A stretch of DNA of 64,000 bases from Fibrivirga algicola (GTDB lineage: Bacteria; Bacteroidota; Bacteroidia; Cytophagales; Spirosomataceae): assembly GCF_011742925.1 (NCBI RefSeq), contig NZ_WAEL01000007.1:372001-436000 (forward strand), written 5' to 3'. The notes below the pieces were generated by a model. The model had not been told where the DNA came from. It saw only the letters and a list, made by a program, of their open reading frames with translations, and did not search any database. Below are positions 29,968 through 40,100 of this stretch, piece after piece (position 1 is the first letter of the stretch; each line of letters opens with the position of its first letter). Both the position numbers and the translations under genes were made by a program.

Positions 29968-30417
29968 GTGGAAGTGTATCGAATCACCCGGGCCCTGTAT
30001 ACTGACAGGCTGGTAGCGTCGGGTGGGGCAGCCCGCTGGAATGCACGTGGTCGCTTCGTGATTTACACAGCGGGCAGTCGGGCACTCGCCTGTCTGGAAA
30101 ACGTAGTGCATCGGAGCGGTGAGGGCTTGCAGGATTTATTTCGGGTTATGGTGATCGACGTACCTGACACGCTACCCGTAGAAACGATAACGCTTGCCGA
30201 TTTACCACCCGATTGGTCCGATTACCAGAACTATGATGTCTGCCAGCAACGCGGCGAAATGTGGCTTCTCCGCGGAGCCAGCCCGGTGTTGCGTGTGCCG
30301 TCGGCGATTGTTACCCAGGAATGGAATTATTTGCTTAATCCAGCTCATCCCCAGTTCTCAACGATTGAGCTGGTTCGAACGGAAGCGTTTGCGTTCGACC
30401 CCCGATTGACGCGTTGA
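29968..30417 (+). CDS. RES-domain toxin, NAD-degrading
   Basis: The 149-aa protein starts with GTG 3 nt after the antitoxin stop, which suggests coupled translation. The RES core is present: GGAARWNARGRFVIYTAGSRALACLENVVH, with Arg23, Tyr33, Ser37 and Glu44 as the conserved polar set, and a late conserved segment (RVPSAIVTQEWNYLLNPAHP). Studied members of this family deplete NAD and stop growth until the antitoxin neutralises them. Length is typical and nothing appears broken. The pair forms a complete type II module, apparently unlinked to any mobile element, between a secreted-protein gene and gyrA. Confidence 0.93.
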   Translation: MEVYRITRALYTDRLVASGGAARWNARGRFVIYTAGSRALACLENVVHRSGEGLQDLFRVMVIDVPDTLPVETITLADLPPDWSDYQNYDVCQQRGEMWLLRGASPVLRVPSAIVTQEWNYLLNPAHPQFSTIELVRTEAFAFDPRLTR

Positions 30418-30447
30418 AAAACAGGCTATGTAGTTGTGTGTTTTTCA
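30415..30447 (+). terminator. Weak hairpin after the RES gene
   Basis: TGAAAAACA (30415-30423, containing the RES stop codon) pairs with TGTTTTTCA (30439-30447) around a 15-nt loop. The stem is AT-rich, so it may be only a weak terminator. Confidence 0.35.
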
Positions 30448-30748
30448 GGCAATTCACTTGGTAACCAACTCAATGTCAAGCGGAAAAAGGTAAATAAACA
30501 GCGGCCTATTTCGGTACTGTTTTAGAAAACGGATAATTGTATTTCAGTAAGAATATACTAGTGTTCCACGGTGACGAACGTACCTGGTAGGAGTGGAGTG
30601 AGCGTGGACCGTATACGCCCTTACAGAGTGGATTTGCGCGTTTGGTTTCACCGTTTGATGAAAATTTTGTATATTTGTATATAGCCCTCCCGTGTGAAAC
30701 GGTGCGGCCAGAAATTGCAAATTTTCGCGAAATTCCCCCCTTCCGTTT
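30448..30748 (+). promoter_or_regulatory. gyrA upstream region with candidate promoter
   Basis: This 301-bp gap holds no supported gene. TATATTTG at 30670-30677 matches the TAnnTTTG -7 element, and TTTC at 30646-30649, 20 nt upstream, is one base off the -33 box; the leader would be about 65 nt. ACGTACCT at 30578-30585 is one of the over-represented 8-mers in non-coding DNA. Confidence 0.45.
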
Positions 30749-33286
30749 ATGGCAGAACAGACTCCCGAAATGGAGAATCCCAACAGCATCGTTTCGATTA
30801 ACATCGAAGATGAAATGCGTGGGGCATACATCGATTATTCGATGTCGGTTATCATCTCCCGGGCCTTGCCCGATGTGCGTGATGGCCTTAAACCCGTTCA
30901 CCGCCGCGTATTGTTTGGCATGGCTGAACTGGGTGTAAACTATAACAAACCGCATAAAAAATCAGCCCGTATTGTTGGCGAGGTATTGGGTAAATACCAT
31001 CCGCACGGTGACTCGTCGGTTTACGATACCATGGTACGTATGGCCCAGGACTGGTCACTGCGCTACCCGATGGTGGACGGCCAGGGCAACTTCGGCTCGG
31101 TAGACGGTGATTCACCGGCGGCCATGCGGTATACAGAAGCTCGCCTGAAGCGGATTGCCGATGAAATGCTGGGCGATATCTATAAAGAAACGGTTGATTT
31201 CCAGCCTAACTTTGATGATTCGCTGGAGGAGCCGACGGTCATGCCGGCCAAGTTGCCCAACCTGTTGCTCAATGGTTCGTCGGGTATTGCCGTTGGTATG
31301 GCTACTAACATGGCTCCCCATAACCTGATCGAGGTCGTCGATGGCATCAGCGCATTCCTGGATAATCCGGAGATCACCATCGACGAACTGATCAAGTTTG
31401 TTGTGGCACCTGACTTCCCAACGGGCGGAACCATCTTCGGGATGAGCGGCGTGCACTCGGCGTTTCATACGGGGCGTGGCCGGGTGGTTATCCGGGCCAA
31501 TGCAACGATCGAAGAAAACCGGGGCAAGACGCAGATCATCGTAACGGAAATTCCGTACATGGTGAACAAATCGGTGATGCTTGAAAAAACGGCCGATCTG
31601 ATCAACGAAAAGAAGATCGAGGGTATCTCTGCCTTCCGGGATGAATCGGACCGTGACGGGATGCGTGTCGTGTATGACATCAAGCGGGATGCCAACGCCA
31701 GTGTGGTGTTGAATAACCTGTATAAGCATACCGCCCTACAATCGTCGTTCAGTATTAATAACGTGGCGCTGGTTAAAGGCCGCCCGATGATTCTGAACCT
31801 CAAAGACATGATGCGCTACTATGTAGAGCATCGTTTTGAGGTAATTACCCGACGTACCCAGTATGAACTGCGGGAAGCGGAAAAGCGGGCGCACATTCTG
31901 CTTGGGTTGCTGATTGCACTCGACAACATCGACGCGGTTATTGAACTGATTCGTTCGTCGAAAGATGCCGAGGTGGCCAAGAATGGACTCATTGCCAAGT
32001 TCGCGCTGTCTGAGATTCAGGCAAAGGCTATTCTGGAAATGCGCCTGCAACGCCTGACGGGTCTGGAGCGTGCCAAAATTCAGGGCGAGTACGATGAGTT
32101 GATGGCGGCCATTGCCGACTACAATGATATTCTCGCCCGGGAGGAGCGCAAGCGTCAGATTATCAAAGAAGAATTAGCCGACCTGAGGTCTCGTTACGGT
32201 GATCCACGCCGTACCCAGATCAATGCCCTGGGTGATGGTGATCTCGATGATTTATCGTTGATCGATGATGAGGAAATGATCATCACCATCTCGCATGAAG
32301 GATACATCAAGCGGACGGCATTATCTGAATACCGGCAGCAGGGGAGGGGTACAAAAGGATCGAAGGGGGCTTCATCGAAAGATGGTGACTTCACGGAGTT
32401 CCTATACTCGGCCACGATGCACAATACGTTGTTGATTTTTACCCAAAAGGGTCGGATGTACTGGCTTCCTGTTTACAAGATACAGGAAGGTGCCCGTGAC
32501 GCAAAAGGCAAACCATTACCGAACTACATTCAGATCGACAGTGATGACAAGGTCCGGGCGGTCATCAACGTGAAGAACCTGGATGATCCCGACTACACGA
32601 AGAACAATTTCATTGTTATGTGTACTGAGCAGGGGACCATCAAGAAAACGTTGCTGGAGGCTTACTCAAATGTTCGCCGTACGGGTATTATCGCCATTAC
32701 CATTGACCAGAGCGACCAGTTGCTCGACGTAGTGATGACTAACGGTGATAATGATCTGGTGATCGCATCGCGGGCGGGTAAGGCGGTTCGTTTCCACGAG
32801 ACCCGGGTACGTCCGATGGGCCGTACAGCGGCTGGTGTAAAAGGTATCACACTCGACGACGAGGCGGAAGACGATCGCGTCATTGGTATGGTCTGCATTG
32901 GCCGACCAGATGCGCAGTTGTTGGTAATCTCAGAGAATGGATACGGCAAACGGTCGCCAATTGATGAATACCGCGTGACGAACCGGGGCGCTAAAGGCGT
33001 AGGTACGTTGAAGATCACCGAAAAAGTAGGTGCATTGGTCGGTATTCTCCAGGCTTCTGATAGCGACGACCTGATGGTGATAAACCGCTCAGGAATACTA
33101 TTACGGACACCCGTCAATGCGATCAACGTCATTGGGCGAAACACGCAGGGCGTGCGAATTATCAAGCTTCGTGAGGGTGATTCGATCTCGTCTGTAATGA
33201 CCGTAGTACGCGACGAAACGGAGATAGCCGATGAAGCGCCGGAGGTTGATGTCCCCGTTGATCCAACACCTGAAGCAGCAGAATAA
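30749..33286 (+). CDS. gyrA: DNA gyrase subunit A
   Basis: The 845-aa subunit cuts and rejoins DNA during negative supercoiling. The N-terminal winged-helix domain includes [18 protein letters not shown], the quinolone-determining stretch [10 protein letters not shown] with Ser89 and Asp93 (matching E. coli Ser83 and Asp87, so no classical resistance change), and the catalytic Tyr128 in [11 protein letters not shown] coiled-coil region follows ([18 protein letters not shown]). The C-terminal six-bladed domain has a divergent GyrA box ([11 protein letters not shown] instead of QRRGGKG), common outside Proteobacteria. The tail is acidic ([13 protein letters not shown]). ParC is the alternative, but length, the box and six-blade tail favour GyrA. 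No gyrB lies in the window. Confidence 0.93.
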   Translation: MAEQTPEMENPNSIVSINIEDEMRGAYIDYSMSVIISRALPDVRDGLKPVHRRVLFGMAELGVNYNKPHKKSARIVGEVLGKYHPHGDSSVYDTMVRMAQDWSLRYPMVDGQGNFGSVDGDSPAAMRYTEARLKRIADEMLGDIYKETVDFQPNFDDSLEEPTVMPAKLPNLLLNGSSGIAVGMATNMAPHNLIEVVDGISAFLDNPEITIDELIKFVVAPDFPTGGTIFGMSGVHSAFHTGRGRVVIRANATIEENRGKTQIIVTEIPYMVNKSVMLEKTADLINEKKIEGISAFRDESDRDGMRVVYDIKRDANASVVLNNLYKHTALQSSFSINNVALVKGRPMILNLKDMMRYYVEHRFEVITRRTQYELREAEKRAHILLGLLIALDNIDAVIELIRSSKDAEVAKNGLIAKFALSEIQAKAILEMRLQRLTGLERAKIQGEYDELMAAIADYNDILAREERKRQIIKEELADLRSRYGDPRRTQINALGDGDLDDLSLIDDEEMIITISHEGYIKRTALSEYRQQGRGTKGSKGASSKDGDFTEFLYSATMHNTLLIFTQKGRMYWLPVYKIQEGARDAKGKPLPNYIQIDSDDKVRAVINVKNLDDPDYTKNNFIVMCTEQGTIKKTLLEAYSNVRRTGIIAITIDQSDQLLDVVMTNGDNDLVIASRAGKAVRFHETRVRPMGRTAAGVKGITLDDEAEDDRVIGMVCIGRPDAQLLVISENGYGKRSPIDEYRVTNRGAKGVGTLKITEKVGALVGILQASDSDDLMVINRSGILLRTPVNAINVIGRNTQGVRIIKLREGDSISSVMTVVRDETEIADEAPEVDVPVDPTPEAAE

Positions 33287-33317
33287 ATCAGTAATAGCCG
33301 CTTAAATACAGATCAGG

Positions 33318-33352
33318 AAGAGCCTTCGGATTAAACCGGAGGCTCTTTTTTC
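33318..33352 (+). terminator. Rho-independent terminator after gyrA
   Basis: AAGAGCCTTCGG (33318-33329) pairs with CCGGAGGCTCTT (33336-33347), one mismatch, followed by T's. Confidence 0.85.
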
Positions 33353-33418
33353 TGTCAAAATGCCGGGTGAAATGTGTATTTTCGCCCTATTGTTGAACAA
33401 AACTTAGTAATAGACTAC

Positions 33419-34924
33419 ATGGCACATCAAACGATGGCACATTCCATGACACATTCCATGAAAACCATGATGGCCGTATCGGCTGCGACGCTTTTATCAG
33501 TGTCAGCAATGGCCCAGAATAAAGCCCTTCTGTTTAAAGAACAGGGTGCTTTAGATAAAGCCAAAACCGAAATTGATAACAACGTCAACGATCCCAAACT
33601 GGCTACGAAGGCCAAAACGTGGGTGAGCCGTGCGCAGATCTACGAGGCGCTGGCGAATGATACTAAAGCGGCAGCATTAGACTCTAATGCCGCTATGGTT
33701 GCGTATGACTCGTACAAGAAAGCACTGGAGGTAGAGCCTAATGGCAAAATGACGAAGGAAATCAACGATGCCCTGTCGGGACAGATGTTGTATTCGGCTA
33801 TGATGAACCAGGGTATCCGGCGTTACCAGGCTAAAAGCTATGATGCAGCGTATACAGCAATGGCGCTGGCCGCAAACATCAATGTAAAAGATACCACGGC
33901 ACCTATGTACGCCGGTATCAGCGCCCAACAGGCTATGTCTGCGAAAGGAGAGGGGGCCAATCGCGCTGACTACATGACTAAGACGAAACAGCAGTTTGAA
34001 AAATATGCTGAGAACGGCGGTCGTGATGTAACGATTTGGGCGAGTCTGGCCCAGATGTACAACAGCGACAAAGAAGTCGACAAGGCGCTGGCCACACTGG
34101 ACCGTGCTATGAAGATTTTTCCAAGTAACCGGGACTTGGGTACTACGCGCGTAAGCATCCTGCAGTCGTCTGGTCGTATGGATGAGGCAATCAACAGCAT
34201 GAAGGAGTTGTATGAGAAGAATCCGAGTGATGCTCAATCGGCAGTTAACCTCGGCATCATGTACGATAATACCTACGTGCGGTTGTCTGATGAAGCGAAA
34301 AAAGCGATGGACGACGCCAGGAAGGGTGGTAAGATGACGAAGAAACTGGCCGACGAGAAAGCGCTGCTGGAAACCTACATGAGCGAAATAACTCGTCTGA
34401 CTGCGTCGATTAAGAAACAGCCAAAGAGTGTCGATCTAAAGCGTCAGCTAACGGATGTGCAGGCAAAAGTAGCCGAGCAGAAAGCTAAAATCGCTGAGGT
34501 TGATCAGCAGGTTAAAGCCGAGGCTGGAAAAGGTGTAGATGGTGCTGCTCTGGAAGCTAAAGCGACTGGTCTGACCAAGCAAGCCAACGAGACCAAGGCA
34601 ATGGCCCGTGACTACTACCAGAAAGCCCTGAATACGGATGCCAACAATTTCGAAGCTAACTTTAACATGGGTGTTGGTATTTTCAACGACGCCGTTGAGA
34701 TGAAGCGCGAAGTTGATAACATGAGCATGGCTGAATACTCGAAGAGCGGTAAAGAAGTTGAAGGCCGCGTATGTGGTAAGTTTAAGCAGGCGTTACCATT
34801 CTTCCAGAAAGCAAAATCGGTGAATGGCAACGACACCTCGTTGAACAGTACGCTCGAGCAACTGGAAGGTATTCTCAAGCAATTTGAAGAGAAGAAAGTT
34901 GCTTGTGTAGACCCAGGTAAATAA
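33419..34924 (+). CDS. Secreted TPR-repeat protein
   Basis: From ATG 33419 the protein is 501 aa; ATG 33434, 33446 and 33458 are also in frame because of a 12-bp repeat, and 33458 (MKTMMAVSAATLLSVSAMAQ) gives the cleanest signal peptide. TPR-type helices occupy most of the chain (for example VWASLAQMYNSDKEVDKALATLDRAM-like blocks at 200-260 and AVNLGIMYDN), interrupted by a Lys/Glu-rich coiled segment (LADEKALLETYMSEITRL to QVKAEAGK). A last TPR follows (ARDYYQKALNTDANNFEANFNMG). It probably scaffolds envelope complexes; no enzymatic motif is seen. It stands alone between two terminators. Confidence 0.85.
   Translation: MAHQTMAHSMTHSMKTMMAVSAATLLSVSAMAQNKALLFKEQGALDKAKTEIDNNVNDPKLATKAKTWVSRAQIYEALANDTKAAALDSNAAMVAYDSYKKALEVEPNGKMTKEINDALSGQMLYSAMMNQGIRRYQAKSYDAAYTAMALAANINVKDTTAPMYAGISAQQAMSAKGEGANRADYMTKTKQQFEKYAENGGRDVTIWASLAQMYNSDKEVDKALATLDRAMKIFPSNRDLGTTRVSILQSSGRMDEAINSMKELYEKNPSDAQSAVNLGIMYDNTYVRLSDEAKKAMDDARKGGKMTKKLADEKALLETYMSEITRLTASIKKQPKSVDLKRQLTDVQAKVAEQKAKIAEVDQQVKAEAGKGVDGAALEAKATGLTKQANETKAMARDYYQKALNTDANNFEANFNMGVGIFNDAVEMKREVDNMSMAEYSKSGKEVEGRVCGKFKQALPFFQKAKSVNGNDTSLNSTLEQLEGILKQFEEKKVACVDPGK
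33434..33457 (+). repeat. 12-bp tandem repeat at the start of the TPR gene
   Basis: ATGGCACATTCC and ATGACACATTCC lie head to tail and are followed by another ATG, so each repeat brings a possible start codon encoding MAHS or MTHS. A similar unit ATGGCACAT begins at 33419. Confidence 0.8.
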
Positions 34925-34928
34925 GAAA

Positions 34929-34964
34929 ATGAAGGGAGGCCGTTTTAGCCTCCCTTCATTTTTA
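34929..34964 (+). terminator. Terminator after the TPR gene
   Basis: ATGAAGGGAGGC (34929-34940) pairs perfectly with GCCTCCCTTCAT (34948-34959), followed by TTTTT. Confidence 0.88.
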
Positions 34965-35079
34965 CGATTATTACTTAACATAATATAAATTATAAAACTA
35001 AATAGGTAGACGTTAGCCACTGCTCGTCCACAACATATCCACGTGAAACGTTAATGTATTACTATAGAGGTAGTTAGCT

Positions 35080-35116
35080 AAAAAACGCGCCATACAAGCT
35101 GTATAGCGCGTTTTTT
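35080..35116. terminator. Bidirectional terminator
   Basis: AAAAAACGCGCCATAC and GTATAGCGCGTTTTTT pair across AAGCT with one mismatch. It has A and T runs on both sides and ends the minus-strand YncE-like gene as well as any readthrough from the left. Confidence 0.8.
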
Positions 35117-35168
35117 ATAGTGAGGATTTATCAGATTAAGTGGAGAACCGTGTTTTTACACCAGTAAG

Positions 35169-36260
35169 CTACTTAAAGTAAAAGCCACTTGGAACAAAGC
35201 CAACGGTTACTGAATCGATACGAGTTCCGTTTGGTTGAAATCGTCTGACTACTCCCTTGCTGGTAGAGTCGCGTGAATAACCACCATAGATGATTCCCGA
35301 AGTTGGTTCGATTCCCAATCCGGTAAATGACTGGTTCAGGATAGGTCTATCAATGGAAATAGTTGCCGCATTGATAGGGCTTGCATACACAGCGCCTCTG
35401 AGAAGAAAATAGAGCATCTGGGTGATTGGATTAATCACCAGGTTTGACGGATTGCCCGTTAGAGGACGCCCGCCAATACTAACCCGATTTACGACTTGTC
35501 TAGTTGTTGGGTTTATCCGAACAAGTTCAGCTAACGTTGTTCCACCGCCATTAGTTAGTGGCCGACCGCTGCAAAGTACATGTAATAGTCCCCCAACGGG
35601 ATCATAGGCGATTGACGTGGGTACGTCACCAACCGAGATCGTGGTTACCAGTTGATCTGTTGTCGTATTAATAATGGAGATAGTATTGCCTATCCCGGTT
35701 CCACCTGAATTAGCGACAAACAGTTGATCACCTACCACAGCCATCTGTTCGGGACCTGCATTGGTAGGAATCGCCTTTATAACTTTACGATCAGCCAGGC
35801 TAACCACGGCCACGCCTGGTGAAAGCGTTTTACCGCCCCAATAACTGATATATCCCTTCAGAAAAAGACCGCGTTGAGGTGGTGCTGCTACCATATAACG
35901 CCCCTGCTCTACTCCTTCGTTGATAAATGAGATGCTTCGAAATGTACTGTTCTCGACAACTTCCACTTTATCACTATTGCTAACGATTAGGTAGCCTTTG
36001 CCATCAATTTCCGTATACGAACGCAGCAGATCCCCTAACGAGCGGTCATTGGCAGTGGAGAAGATATCTGGAATAGCTTGTTTGTCTCTGAGAAAACTTA
36101 CTGAAGCATTGTTTTTTCCTGATTGACCCGATTCCAGTACTACAACGCCTTTCTCATAAGGCTCTGTGCGTAGAGGATCTGTAATAGTACAGGATTCGGA
36201 AAGGGCTAGAAGTGACAAGCCAATAGACAGAAAAGTAAACGATGAATGATGCTGTCTCAT
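35169..36260 (-). CDS. YncE-like secreted beta-propeller protein
   Basis: The 363-aa protein has an N-terminal signal (FTFLSIGLSLLALSESC) that may be a weak lipobox ending at Cys24. The body is made of short repeated propeller blades: GVAVVSLADRKVIKAIPTNAGPEQMAVVGDQLFVANSG, then NTISIINTTTDQLVTTISVGDVPTSIAYDPV and LVRINPTTRQVVNRVSIGG (quoted as separate blades), the style of YncE/DUF5074 proteins. These bind DNA, metals or surface partners in different bacteria, so no reaction is claimed. GC is lower than in flanking regions. The gene is monocistronic: a bidirectional terminator follows and a 234-bp gap precedes. Confidence 0.8.
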   Translation of the reverse strand: MRQHHSSFTFLSIGLSLLALSESCTITDPLRTEPYEKGVVVLESGQSGKNNASVSFLRDKQAIPDIFSTANDRSLGDLLRSYTEIDGKGYLIVSNSDKVEVVENSTFRSISFINEGVEQGRYMVAAPPQRGLFLKGYISYWGGKTLSPGVAVVSLADRKVIKAIPTNAGPEQMAVVGDQLFVANSGGTGIGNTISIINTTTDQLVTTISVGDVPTSIAYDPVGGLLHVLCSGRPLTNGGGTTLAELVRINPTTRQVVNRVSIGGRPLTGNPSNLVINPITQMLYFLLRGAVYASPINAATISIDRPILNQSFTGLGIEPTSGIIYGGYSRDSTSKGVVRRFQPNGTRIDSVTVGFVPSGFYFK

Positions 36261-36494
36261 AAATAGCGAATGAAATAGTAAAGATACCCGCTAAGTTGGT
36301 TGACTACTATCATTATTAACGGATTCAGACATCCCCCATTTCTACCAAGGCATTGTACATAGTAATTATAAAGATTGGCAATTAACTATACAATTAGTTT
36401 GAGTTCTATCCATAGTAAACTGTAGAAATAGGAAGAGGAGAATTGAACCGCCTTGAACAACTAAAAAGGTGGCGAAGTGGCTAATTGGTGAAAA

Positions 36495-36956
36495 TTAGGA
36501 CGCTGGCATGTATTCACGGAAAGTACCGTCAGTGTAAAAGATCAGGATACGATCAATAATCTGTTTCGCTGAAATCTCCTGTTTTGGAATGACCGTTTCG
36601 TTGTAAGAGTTTATTTGATCAACAATACCAGGTGCCGGATCTGATGAGGCGGGCTGGAAGGACTTATGGGGTAGTTGTCTTGTGTTAGACGTCGAGTCAC
36701 GCTGTGTCCTTGTGGTACTTAATGCTTGTGCAGGTGGTTCATCAGTTGACAATTGTCCATCTTCTTCAAGAAACCACTCATATGTAAATTCAGGAAAGCG
36801 GCGGACAATCTTCTGAATAATGTCAAGGCTGGGTCTGTTCCTGCCTGATAAAATGTGTGATATACTGGAACGTTGAACGCCAATATCATCAGCTAAATAG
36901 GAAGGTGACAAATTCTTGATTGTCAGCACCTGTTTAATTTTGTCATTAATTGACAT
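36495..36956 (-). CDS. XRE-family transcriptional regulator
   Basis: The 153-aa protein has a Cro/CI-type helix-turn-helix in residues 1-65: INDKIKQVLTIKNLSPSYLADDIGVQRSSISHILSGRN, then PSLDIIQKIVRRFPEFTYEWFLEEDG (given as two pieces). A Ser/Thr/Pro-rich linker (75-125) leads to a short C-terminal segment (AKQIIDRILIFYTDGTFREYMP) that could be a dimer or ligand part. It is not paired with a toxin gene. Direct repeats AATGTAAAT just upstream may be its own operator. This type of stand-alone regulator is common in Cytophagales; its targets are unknown. Confidence 0.88.
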   Translation of the reverse strand: MSINDKIKQVLTIKNLSPSYLADDIGVQRSSISHILSGRNRPSLDIIQKIVRRFPEFTYEWFLEEDGQLSTDEPPAQALSTTRTQRDSTSNTRQLPHKSFQPASSDPAPGIVDQINSYNETVIPKQEISAKQIIDRILIFYTDGTFREYMPAS

Positions 36957-37016
36957 GTGTAAAATGGATTAAGGTTGTTAACAATGTAAATATAAGCCAA
37001 ATATAATAATGTAAAT
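36957..37016 (-). promoter_or_regulatory. AATGTAAAT repeats upstream of the XRE gene
   Basis: AATGTAAAT occurs at 36983-36991 and 37008-37016, 25 nt apart, and a related TGTAAAAT lies just before the start codon. The spacing of about two and a half turns and the position in the promoter region suggest an operator. Confidence 0.4.
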
Positions 37017-37027
37017 CAATAGGCCAA

Positions 37028-37068
37028 ACAAATAGCCCGGTTTACAAGTGTAAAACCGGGCTATTTGT
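37028..37068. terminator. Terminator after dapD
   Basis: ACAAATAGCCCGGTTTACA and TAAAACCGGGCTATTTGT form a long stem around AGTG with one bulge. It ends dapD on the minus strand, just before the XRE promoter region. Confidence 0.85.
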
Positions 37069-37087
37069 GTCGGTATTGGTTACAATA

Positions 37088-37915
37088 TTAAACTGCTACG
37101 TTATTCTCACGCAGCGCCTCATTAAGTGACGTTTTTAAATCAGTAGAAGGTTTTCGCTTGCCAATGATTAGTGCACAAGGTACTTGGTAACTTCCTGCAG
37201 CAAATTCTTTAGTGTAGCTACCTGGAATAACAACTGAATTGGCAGGAACAAATCCTTTATACTCGATGGGCTCATCACCTGTGACATCGATCACTTTTGA
37301 TGAGCCCGTAATTGTAACACCAGCGCCAAGAACAGCCCGGGTGCCAATACGAGCGCCCTCTACAACGATGCACCGTGAACCGATAAAGGCCCCATCTTCA
37401 ATGATGACGGGAGCTGCTTGCGGGGGCTCAAGTACACCGCCGATACCAACGCCACCACTAAGATGAACGTCGCTTCCGATTTGAGCGCAGCTTCCAACAG
37501 TGGCCCAGGTATCGACCATCGTTCGTGCTCCAACGTAAGCGCCTATGTTGACATAGGATGGCATAAGTATTGCCCCAGCCTCAAGGTAGGCGCCGTGGCG
37601 TACAGTGGCTGGCGGGACTACGCGAACACCTGCTGCTACGAAATCAGTCTTTAATGGAATCTTATCATTGTATGAGAAAATGCCAACTTCTTGGGGTTTC
37701 ATCGTCTGACTAATGAAATAAAGAAGGATAGCTTTCTTCACCCATTCGTTTACCTGCCACTCCCCTCCTTCCTCGTCACCTACAGGCTCAGCCACGCGTA
37801 TCTTGCCATCGTTAAGATCTTGTATAACATCGTCAATGGTGGCTTTGTAAATTGGATTACTGATCAGTGAACGATCTGCCCACGCCTCAAGGATTTGGGT
37901 TATTTTGCTACTCAT
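37088..37915 (-). CDS. dapD: Tetrahydrodipicolinate N-succinyltransferase
   Basis: The 275-aa protein has the all-beta left-handed hexapeptide helix of DapD, which uses succinyl-CoA to succinylate tetrahydrodipicolinate on the way to meso-diaminopimelate and lysine. The N-terminal helical part (EAWADRSLISNPIYKATIDDVI) is followed by repeats such as VRHGAYLEAGAILMPSYVNIGAYVG, then TMVDTWATVGSCAQIG, VHLSGGVGIGGVLEP and VIIEDGAFIGSRCIVVEGA. PANSVVIPGSYTKEF near the end is also typical. Length is normal for the family. It implies the succinylase route, in line with dapA in the same window. Preceded by a long AT-rich gap and followed by a terminator. Confidence 0.97.
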   Translation of the reverse strand: MSSKITQILEAWADRSLISNPIYKATIDDVIQDLNDGKIRVAEPVGDEEGGEWQVNEWVKKAILLYFISQTMKPQEVGIFSYNDKIPLKTDFVAAGVRVVPPATVRHGAYLEAGAILMPSYVNIGAYVGARTMVDTWATVGSCAQIGSDVHLSGGVGIGGVLEPPQAAPVIIEDGAFIGSRCIVVEGARIGTRAVLGAGVTITGSSKVIDVTGDEPIEYKGFVPANSVVIPGSYTKEFAAGSYQVPCALIIGKRKPSTDLKTSLNEALRENNVAV

Positions 37916-38765
37916 AATAGAAAGTAAAACTTTATTAATAATTGTTTAAGTTGCTGATAGTGAGTGGCTTTACGATAAGTCAAATTTGTTAGAGCAAATT
38001 TTATTTTGTCATAAAAATTGAGCAGATAGTAATTAAAGTCAAATCTATTCAGACGTGACTATAAAGGCCAATCAACCAGTTTGTAAATATAAGCTTCCTA
38101 TCCGCCTTTATATGCAGTGGCTGTATTCTACATCCATTTTGACTGCATAGGACGTTATAGCCAACTCGCATTACATTACGCAGTTTTAAACTTGATTAGG
38201 GATATTGTGAAAAAAGTCAAGTAACCCTACCAGTTGAAACAGCAAGATTAATGCCTTGAAAGTTATCTGATACATATCTGTCTACTTGATGATGGCTGAG
38301 TTCCTGTAATTGATGTTTCGTCTTTTACTTGTCAATTTTACACAACCGTACTATGTCTTGATGTGTGTATTAGTGAAGTCAAAGTGTGAACGATATTACA
38401 CACTCTCATTATCTGAATTCACTGGTCATATCTATGTACCTATTGTTTACATAAGATGTATAGAACAGTATGACTGGAATATTAAGAACTGCTGGTAAAA
38501 TTTCACTTGTCTATCTACGTATGGTAATTACTTGTGAATGGGTTGTAAGATTAATTATAATGTAGAACGGTCAGTCCAAAAATTGGTTACATACATTAGA
38601 TCACTCGCGATTGATTACCTATAAAGGTCTACAGGTCTTTATGCCAATGAGGCACCTCTCCTATTCTCAAAAGATATAGTAAAAGAAAGGCGTTAAGACC
38701 AATGAGGAGCGTTAGATAGAGGATACAATAGTTTAGCAATTCGTATTAGTAATTAAGAGAGACTG

Positions 38766-38977
38766 TTTAGTAAAACCTAATGCTTTCAAGGCAGTTAGTA
38801 ACTAAATGGATAAAAATATTAGTAAATAACTAGCAATGACAAAATAAATAGCGTAATACTATTAAATTGGCTAAAGAATAAGCATTTTTGTTAACAATTT
38901 TTTAGTAAAAGAATCATTTTACTAAAATACGATGCTAAACTATTTAATATTTACTAAATTTAAGACTTTTTACTAAA
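38766..38977 (+). promoter_or_regulatory. Array of TTTACTAAA motifs upstream of gapA
   Basis: TTTAGTAAA or its reverse TTTACTAAA occurs at 38766-38774, 38901-38909, 38918-38926, 38950-38958 and 38969-38977, with a partial copy TTAGTAAAT at 38819. The middle pair forms an 11-bp perfect inverted repeat (TTTTAGTAAAA, 6 nt, TTTTACTAAAA). The array ends 27 nt before the gapA -7 element, so it is placed like an operator or activator cluster. Confidence 0.6.
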
Positions 38978-39003
38978 TACCCCTCATTGTCGTATAGCCT
39001 CCC

Positions 39004-39011
39004 TATCTTTG
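39004..39011 (+). promoter_or_regulatory. Candidate -7 element for gapA
   Basis: TATCTTTG matches TAnnTTTG and lies 30 nt before the ATG at 39042. There is no good TTTG -33 box at the usual distance, which would fit an activator-dependent promoter. Confidence 0.5.
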
Positions 39012-39038
39012 ACACGTTAACCAAACCTGTTTGCATAA

Positions 39039-40037
<999 letters not shown>

Positions 40038-40061
40038 TCGTTCCAAAACAGGATTCTTGAA

Positions 40062-40100
40062 AAAGGGGGATCAATAGCGTTAAGCTATTGATCCCCCTTT
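40062..40100. terminator. Bidirectional terminator between gapA and trmB
   Basis: AAAGGGGGATCAATAGC (40062-40078) pairs perfectly with 40084-40100 around 5 nt. The right arm includes the stop codon and final codons of trmB (40085-40100). Confidence 0.9.

Noticed and set aside
29512-30417. Mobile or prophage origin of the toxin-antitoxin pair
   Set aside because: No integrase, att-like repeats or tRNA edge was found on either side.
30506-30955. 149-codon minus-strand frame across the gyrA start
   Set aside because: Half overlaps gyrA and the rest is its promoter region; no protein family seen.
31112-31729. 205-codon open frame on the minus strand inside gyrA
   Set aside because: Overlaps conserved gyrA throughout; amino acid content is His/Arg-rich as expected of an antisense shadow.
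30749-33286. ParC rather than GyrA
   Set aside because: The 845-aa length, GyrA-box-like motif and six-blade C-terminal domain fit GyrA better; no parE or gyrB beside it to decide further.
38310-38498. 62-codon open frame in the AT-rich gap
   Set aside because: No recognisable motif, poor start context and composition like the surrounding non-coding DNA.
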